Below are positions 6,486-10,975 of a DNA stretch of 10,975 nt, piece after piece. The notes under the pieces were generated by a model. It saw nothing but the letters and a program-made list of their open reading frames with translations. It did no database searches and was not told where the DNA came from. Source of the stretch: Eubacterium sp. TM05-53 (lineage in GTDB: Bacteria; Bacillota_I; Bacilli_A; Erysipelotrichales; Erysipelotrichaceae). The translations under genes were made by a program, and so were the position numbers. The DNA is taken from contig NZ_QSPK01000001.1 of NCBI RefSeq assembly GCF_003436425.1, positions 76,320-87,294 of the forward strand, in the 5' to 3' direction. Position 1 is the stretch's first letter; every line of letters starts with the position of its first letter.

Positions 6486-8315
6486 ATGTCCAATAAAGAA
6501 AAAATTCTTAATATTGCCGTTATCGCCCACGTTGATGCCGGTAAAAGTACGTTAGTCGATGCGTTTTTAAGACAGAGCGATGTTTTCCGTGACAACGAAG
6601 AAGTTGTGAACTGTATCATGGACTCTAACGATCTAGAACGTGAACGTGGAATTACGATTTATTCTAAAAACTGTTCCGTTATTCATAACGGTGTAAAAAT
6701 TAATATTGTAGATACGCCAGGCCACGCCGACTTCTCAAGTGAAGTTGAACGTATTATCCGTACCGTAGATACAGTTATCTTATTAGTTGATGCGAGTGAA
6801 GGTCCAATGCCTCAGACTCGTTTCGTATTATCAAAGGCTTTGGAAATTGGATTAAAACCAATTCTATTGATCAACAAGATCGATAAGAAAGACCAAAGAG
6901 CTGAAGAAGTTGTCGATGAAGTTTACGAATTGTTCTTAGACTTAAATGCCAACGACGAACAATTAGACTTCCCTATCCTTTATGGTGTAGCTCGAGAAGG
7001 ACGCGTTCAATACGACCTTAAAACACCTAGCGACAACATTGATCCACTATTCGATACAATCTTAAAACATTGTGATGTATATCCAGATATGGATGAAGAA
7101 CCTCTTCAAATGCAAGTATCTGCCTTGGCATATGATGAATACATTGGTCGTTTAGGAATTGGACGTTTATATTCTGGTGTTCTAAAACAAGGCCAACAAT
7201 ATATTCGTTGTAACCAATCTGGATTGAATGCCAAAGAAAGCTTATCTAAATTATTCGTATACAAAGGATTATCTAGAACAAGCGTTCCAGAAGCACACTC
7301 TGGTGATATCGTCGTTATCGCTGGTATGCCAGATATCAGTATTGGTGATACAATCTGTACAGCCGATCATGTTGAACCAATGGAACACATTGAAATTGAA
7401 GAACCAACTCTATCTATGAACTTCCATGTAAACTCAAGTCCATTTGCAGGACAGAGTGGTAAGTATGTGACAAGTCGTAACTTAAAAGAAAGACTTGAAA
7501 AAGAACTAGAAGTAAACGTTGGTTTAAAGGTTGAGCCAACCGATTCAGCCGATTGCTTCAAAGTCAGTGGTCGTGGTGAATTGCATATTTCTGTATTGAT
7601 TGAAAATATGCGTCGTGAAGGATATGAATTGGCTGTTTCTAAGCCAGAGGTCATCCTACACAAAGATGAAAATGGACACAAAGTAGAACCAATCGAAGAA
7701 GTTGTATGTTTAGCTCCAGAAGAATATTCAGGAACAATCATCAACAAATTAAATCTTCGTAAGGGTGTTATGCAAGACATGTCTGAAGAAAATGGATATG
7801 TTAAGATCGTGTATACAGCACCTACTCGTGGACTATTAGGTTTCCGTTCAGAATTTATCAATGATACACACGGTGAAGGTACATTAGTACGTCGTATTAG
7901 TGGTTATGAACCATATAAAGGAGAAATCGCACAACGTATGGAAGGTGCTATGATTTCAACTGAAACAGGTGAAGCTATGACTTACGCATTATGGAACCTT
8001 CAAGAACGTGGTCAATTGTTCATTTCTCCACAAACACCAGTTTATGAAGGTATGATTATTGGTCAAAGTTCTAAAAACATCGATTTGGATGTGAACCCAT
8101 TAAAGAACAAGAAATTAACTGCCATCCGTTCAAGTGGTCGTGATGAAGCAATGCTTCTTACTCCACCAAAAATCTTCTCACTAGAAGAAGCATTAGAATG
8201 GATCAACGATGATGAATTAGTCGAAGTTACACCAGATGCGATTCGTATCCGTAAAAAAGGTTTAACAGCTCTAGATCGTCGTAACTTATATCGTCAAAAG
8301 ATGAATGCTCAATAA
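6486..8315 (+). CDS. typA: Ribosome-associated translational GTPase TypA/BipA
   Basis: This 609-residue protein has the normal family length. GTPase motifs are G1 AHVDAGKS (14-21), switch I RERGITI (52-58), G3 DTPGH (76-80) and G4 NKID (130-133). They are followed by an EF-Tu-like domain II, EF-G-like domains III and V ([20 protein letters not shown], then a VxLxxG-like [13 protein letters not shown]) and the BipA-specific C-terminal domain ([20 protein letters not shown], then [11 protein letters not shown]). BipA binds the 70S ribosome at the EF-G site and supports 50S assembly and growth under stress or cold. The start is set by promoter position and the AGGAAAGTGAG upstream. The gene is monocistronic, ending at a strong terminator. 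Confidence 0.97.
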   Translation: MSNKEKILNIAVIAHVDAGKSTLVDAFLRQSDVFRDNEEVVNCIMDSNDLERERGITIYSKNCSVIHNGVKINIVDTPGHADFSSEVERIIRTVDTVILLVDASEGPMPQTRFVLSKALEIGLKPILLINKIDKKDQRAEEVVDEVYELFLDLNANDEQLDFPILYGVAREGRVQYDLKTPSDNIDPLFDTILKHCDVYPDMDEEPLQMQVSALAYDEYIGRLGIGRLYSGVLKQGQQYIRCNQSGLNAKESLSKLFVYKGLSRTSVPEAHSGDIVVIAGMPDISIGDTICTADHVEPMEHIEIEEPTLSMNFHVNSSPFAGQSGKYVTSRNLKERLEKELEVNVGLKVEPTDSADCFKVSGRGELHISVLIENMRREGYELAVSKPEVILHKDENGHKVEPIEEVVCLAPEEYSGTIINKLNLRKGVMQDMSEENGYVKIVYTAPTRGLLGFRSEFINDTHGEGTLVRRISGYEPYKGEIAQRMEGAMISTETGEAMTYALWNLQERGQLFISPQTPVYEGMIIGQSSKNIDLDVNPLKNKKLTAIRSSGRDEAMLLTPPKIFSLEEALEWINDDELVEVTPDAIRIRKKGLTALDRRNLYRQKMNAQ

Positions 8316-8327
8316 TTAAACGGATTC

Positions 8328-8362
8328 AAATGAGTGTCACAAATAGTGATGCTCATTTTTTT
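8328..8362 (+). terminator. Intrinsic terminator of typA
   Basis: AAATGAGTGTCAC (8328-8340) pairs with GTGATGCTCATTT (8346-8358), a 13-bp stem with two G-U pairs and an AAATA loop, running into seven T (8356-8362). It starts 12 bases after the typA stop codon. Confidence 0.9.
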
Positions 8363-8724
8363 ATGCTTATAATTACTCGCCATTTCATCTTTTTTACACT
8401 TCATAAAAAAATTGTAGTCCAGAATAAGTTTTGAATTTCATACTCGCATAAGCAGAATTACATCTCAAATGTTTTTTCCTTCGCATTGACCCACTTCATC
8501 GCTCTGAATCTTTTCTTCCTCTCTGCTCCAACACTGATCTTCTCTTTTTCTCAATTTCTATAGAGAATATTATAAAAGTCGTAACACATAATTTGACTAA
8601 ATTTATATTCAAACTTGTGCTCTGACTTTTTTTATTTAATTTGATTATTAGTTTTTCACATTCAATTAATCAGGCAGTCAACAATCTACTCTTAGACTGT
8701 AATGCAATTGAACACAAAGAAAAA
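8363..8724. other. Gene-free AT-rich spacer
   Basis: I see no supportable gene, RNA or repeat in this 362-base stretch. Its plus strand is pyrimidine-rich around 8465-8560. The longest protein-like opening is a 30-codon purine-rich run on the minus strand ending near 8462, without a start signal or ribosome binding site. It probably represents eroded DNA between the typA terminator and the mobile region. Confidence 0.6.
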
Positions 8725-8770
8725 GCTCACCAACGTACAATGTAGGATTCTACATGGTGCACCAGTGGGC
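8720..8770 (-). terminator. Long imperfect hairpin terminator after the DUF4143 remnant
   Basis: On the minus strand, 8770-8750 pairs with 8745-8725 around an AATC loop. The 21-position stem has four G-U pairs and three mismatches, and its loop-proximal part ATGTAG/CTACAT is perfect. It is followed by TTTTTC (8724-8719). It begins 8 bases after the stop codon of the remnant gene and would end its transcript. Confidence 0.65.
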
Positions 8771-8777
8771 AATATTT

Positions 8778-9446
8778 TTAAAATAACTCGACTCGACCTA
8801 AAAGAAAATCAATTAAATTGCAACGGAAAATACCATTTTCATCATAAAAATTATGCGGTATATCCATGCGAATAATTATTTTTTTGAAGAAATCCTTCGT
8901 AAGCATTAAAGAAGCCAATTCAGAAGATGTTTTCTGTTCTGTGTCCATCCGAAATGCTGATTGAATATAGATTTTTCGATCCGCATCATTTACTACAAAA
9001 TCTATTTCCTTCTGAAGATTTTTCCCATTGCTTCGATCCGTTACAACGCCAACATCTACACTATAACCTCTGCGCATTAGTTCATTGTATATGATGTTCT
9101 CCATAATGTGCCCTGGATCATATTGACGATAATTTAAACGAGCATTACGTAATCCAACATCTGTATAATAGTACTTGTTGGGGTACTGAAAATAAGTTTT
9201 TCCCTTAACATCATATCTTTTTGCCATGCTGATCAGAAAAGAATCTATCGTATGCTGCACATAATTCGCAACCAAGGTAGAACTTATTTTTTCATTTTTC
9301 ATACTAGTCAAGACATTCGATATATTCGTGGGGTTTGTCAATGAACTTATCTGCGAAGCCAAAAAGTCCAATATATCGCCAAGAATATCTTCCCGTTCAA
9401 TTTTGTTACGTTCCACAATATCTCTAATTTGACGTACTCTCATCAT
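8778..9446 (-). pseudogene. C-terminal part of an AAA+ ATPase with DUF4143 domain, 5' end lost
   Basis: About 216 native codons remain, starting near IRDIVERNKIERED and ending ...LIDFLLGRVELF. They contain the DUF4143 pattern: LTNPTNISNVL, STLVANYVQHTIDSFLI, KRYDVKGK, KYYYTDVGLRNARL, GHIMENIIYNELMRRGY and EIDFVVNDADRKIYIQSA. The full proteins are about 400 residues, with an N-terminal AAA_14 ATPase (Walker A GxxxxGKT) that is absent here. DUF4143 carries a restriction-nuclease-like C-terminal fold; the cellular role is not established. The first six codons of the present frame (ATGATGAGAGTACGTCAA) belong to the terminal hairpin and end of the TnpB element, with no ribosome binding site ahead, so the fragment is probably not translated. 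Its 5' half should lie beyond the other end of that element. Confidence 0.8.
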
Positions 9447-9648
9447 TAAAATGACGAGATTCTCTTTCTCGCATTACGAGAAATGGAGCATCGCAAAGCT
9501 TTCAGCATGGTTCTAGACCTTGCATATAGTCTTTGCACAGCTCCTGTTTTTTGAGCATTTCCAATCCATGTGGACTGTACTCTGTAAACTCATACTGCAT
9601 CCAGCAGGGCTTACGCCTTAGACCTGACTGGATGAGAGATTCTTTATG
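9429..9648 (-). ncRNA. Candidate TnpB guide RNA (omegaRNA) scaffold and right end of the element
   Basis: The 220 bases after the tnpB stop are full of paired segments. Hairpin A is CATCCAG (9634-9628) with CTGGATG (9604-9598), enclosing GGC-GTAA-GCC. Hairpin B is GGAGC (9544-9540) with GCTCC (9489-9485), continued by GCAAAG (9536-9531) with CTTTGC (9498-9493). Hairpin C is TTTCTCG (9483-9477) with CGAGAAA (9471-9465), 5-base loop. Terminal hairpin D is TCTCGTCATT (9459-9450) with AATGATGAGA (9447-9438). The minus strand then reads GTACGTCAA (9437-9429). In IS605-type elements the guide RNA overlaps the tnpB 3' end and the element's right end, with the guide taken from flanking DNA. The 5' limit is unknown and may lie within tnpB. 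Confidence 0.65.
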
Positions 9649-10975
9649 CTAGAATCCAAAGCATGATTTCATTGTGTGTCCACATTTTTTCTTATTTGAG
9701 ATCAGTGTTTCCTGCATTTTGACAAAGTGTGGAAAATCAAAATGACAGGCTTTAAAATCTGGTGCAGTCAATGTATCGTCAGTATGACAAATTAGAAAAG
9801 CAGAATACAAATCTCTTTGTACTTTATGTCCTTCAATCGTTTTAAATCTTTCACTTAAAGTAGGTTTAATATATTCACCCGTATCATGGTGAAGTTGAGA
9901 AGCACGATATTGATGAATATCAATTTCGTAGTATGGTATTCCATACTGTGTTGCTTTTGTTTTTAAATCGGCCTGCATAAGACCTGGAGAACGGTTCTTG
10001 ATGGAGTGTCCATAACGCTTTTTACGTTTGTATTTACGCACCATCTTCAAAGAACCGTCTTTTTGTTTAACAGCCGTTGCCTCATCTTTACACTCTGTCT
10101 TCTTTGATTTCTTTTGAAGAGCCTTGAAGTTCATTGGTTCAAGGATCAGCTCACTCGTGTTTTTCAAGAGCTTATTGATAAAGGTATGATGTGAAGTCTT
10201 AATGTAAGCAGATTGTTTTCGATAGAGAACTCGAACCTGACGTTTTAAACGTCTACATCGTCTTGTAGTTTTCCATTTATGTTTTCCTTTTTTGACTGTA
10301 CCATTTTTATTATAGTTATCTGGATTATGCTTTCTCATAGATGCATCTATCAGATTCTGTTTATGACGAATCTCTTTTTCATAATTTACAGAATCTGGAG
10401 CCAGTTCTTCCAGATGAACCTCGTTGTTTGATGCTGTCGCAATCGTAGAGGTTCCAAAGTCCACACCTGTACGATGCCCGCCATCTTCTGACAACGTGAT
10501 TCGTTTTGGTGCATCACCTCGAAGTGTGATCACTACATAATATTTGAATCCACTGTTGAATTCGATCCTCTTTAAAAATGAATAAACAACATCTTCTTTC
10601 AAATCAACAGATGAAATAATATTCTGAATATATTCATTCTTTGGGACACGAACTTTGTAGTAATGTTTCATAAAACAGATGGTATCCCATCTTGAAAGTC
10701 TCACTCCTGTTGCAGCACATTTTTGTTTGATACAATCGAAACTATTATATCTTCGATAATGAAGATGACGCCCATCCTCAAAAAGAACCTTTTCCACTCC
10801 CTTATATACAGCTTCAGCTTCTGCCTGTGCCTGATGAGAGTTGATGTAGTTCTTGTATTTCTTTTGTTCTTTGGATACAAACTTACACAAAGAAGTCTTC
10901 GTGAGATTATACTCTTTCTGTTTAATACACATGATATTGGACAACTCTTTTTTCTTCTTCTTTTCTGAAGCTGAC
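9649..10975 (-). CDS. tnpB: TnpB-like RNA-guided nuclease (IS605 OrfB family) without zinc finger, N-terminus outside window
   Basis: The frame is open to the right edge (442 codons). Its first start-like codon is a TTG at 10944 with no ribosome binding site. Relatives have about 70 more N-terminal residues, so the gene is partial. Numbered from that TTG, the RuvC residues are Asp162 (TGVDFGTSTIAT), Glu269 (LILEPMNFKALQKK) and Asp378 (KVQRDLYSAFLI), giving an intact D/E/D triad. Between RuvC-II and III, the usual CxxC...CxxC zinc ribbon is replaced by RASQLHHDTGEYIKPTLSERF, which has no cysteine. I recognise this as a common Firmicutes TnpB subgroup. TnpB cuts DNA matching its guide RNA, next to a short motif equal to the element's target site, and so keeps the element from being lost. 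The C-terminus is GHTMKSCFGF. Confidence 0.88.
   Translation of the reverse strand, partial: SASEKKKKKELSNIMCIKQKEYNLTKTSLCKFVSKEQKKYKNYINSHQAQAEAEAVYKGVEKVLFEDGRHLHYRRYNSFDCIKQKCAATGVRLSRWDTICFMKHYYKVRVPKNEYIQNIISSVDLKEDVVYSFLKRIEFNSGFKYYVVITLRGDAPKRITLSEDGGHRTGVDFGTSTIATASNNEVHLEELAPDSVNYEKEIRHKQNLIDASMRKHNPDNYNKNGTVKKGKHKWKTTRRCRRLKRQVRVLYRKQSAYIKTSHHTFINKLLKNTSELILEPMNFKALQKKSKKTECKDEATAVKQKDGSLKMVRKYKRKKRYGHSIKNRSPGLMQADLKTKATQYGIPYYEIDIHQYRASQLHHDTGEYIKPTLSERFKTIEGHKVQRDLYSAFLICHTDDTLTAPDFKACHFDFPHFVKMQETLISNKKKCGHTMKSCFGF

Larger units (their letters stand above)
9429..10975 (-). mobile_element. IS200/IS605-type element with tnpB, right end present, left end outside window
   Basis: The element comprises tnpB, the structured tail and a right terminal hairpin followed by TCAA (9432-9429 on the minus strand), the right cleavage tetranucleotide known for IS608. 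It has no inverted repeats or target duplication, as expected for single-strand Y1 transposition. No tnpA (Y1 transposase) is visible; it would lie beyond the right edge or be supplied in trans. It appears inserted in the AAA+/DUF4143 gene. The exact boundary is inferred from where the DUF4143 similarity begins. Confidence 0.7.

Noticed and set aside
7367..7861. 164-codon open frame on the minus strand inside typA
   Set aside because: It is a shadow of typA; the composition is rich in Ser/Thr/Pro from reverse-reading codons and it has no start signal.
8462..8560. A 30-codon protein-like run on the minus strand ending KKRFRAMKWVNAKEKTFEM
   Set aside because: It is too short, bounded by an in-frame TGA, has no ribosome binding site, and its composition reflects a purine-rich stretch. 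It could be a worn gene fragment but I cannot support it.
9465..9648. CRISPR-like repeats near the TnpB gene
   Set aside because: The paired segments are single hairpins of different sequence, with no regularly spaced direct repeats. They fit a guide-RNA scaffold, not an array.
10723..10968. 81-codon hydrophobic open frame on the plus strand inside tnpB
   Set aside because: Its apparent membrane-like character comes from antisense reading of lysine-rich tnpB codons (AAA/AAG read as TTT/CTT).

Overview
The window looks like a chromosomal segment from a low-GC, anaerobic Bacillota (Firmicutes) bacterium. A gut Erysipelotrichia-type organism is my best guess. The reasons are the AT-rich sequence with strong AGGAG-type ribosome binding sites, a one-chain pyruvate:ferredoxin oxidoreductase, a short bacterial-type glucose-6-phosphate isomerase, a YuiD-like protein and a Firmicutes-type TnpB. 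The taxonomic call is inference; no rRNA or other marker gene is present.

Layout: The left part is housekeeping. The N-terminal third-of-a-kilobase of pyruvate:ferredoxin oxidoreductase (minus, cut by the left edge) and pgi (minus, with its own terminator) are followed by a divergent promoter pair. From there a plus-strand set runs: a YuiD/DUF212 membrane protein, a stand-alone NifU C-terminal domain protein, and a MATE exporter. The centre-right holds a convergent minus-strand two-gene operon (alpha/beta-hydrolase esterase, then Fic protein, overlapping ATGA). It is divergent from typA/bipA (plus), which ends at a strong terminator.

Mobile DNA dominates the rest. Two identical 360-bp elements (2843-3202 and 4649-5008) have 25-bp perfect terminal inverted repeats, each flanked by its own 8-bp direct repeat. 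Each carries only the last ~88 codons of a transposase (IS1595/ISXO2-like by eye), so they are non-autonomous, MITE-like derivatives. One sits between the nifU-like gene's terminator and the MATE ribosome binding site. The other has split fic, and removing the element plus one target copy on paper restores a clean 229-codon reading frame. Both contain a strong intrinsic terminator pointing towards plus-strand downstream genes.

The right end (about 9429 to the right edge, minus strand) is the 3' part of an IS200/IS605-type element. It holds a TnpB-like RNA-guided nuclease that keeps its D/E/D RuvC residues but has no zinc-finger cysteines. A ~200-base highly structured tail follows that is very likely its guide RNA (omegaRNA) and the element's right end. 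The element appears to have cut an AAA+ ATPase/DUF4143 gene; only its C-terminal 216 or so codons remain in the window (8778-9446). The stretch 8363-8724 between the typA terminator and this remnant holds no gene I can support.
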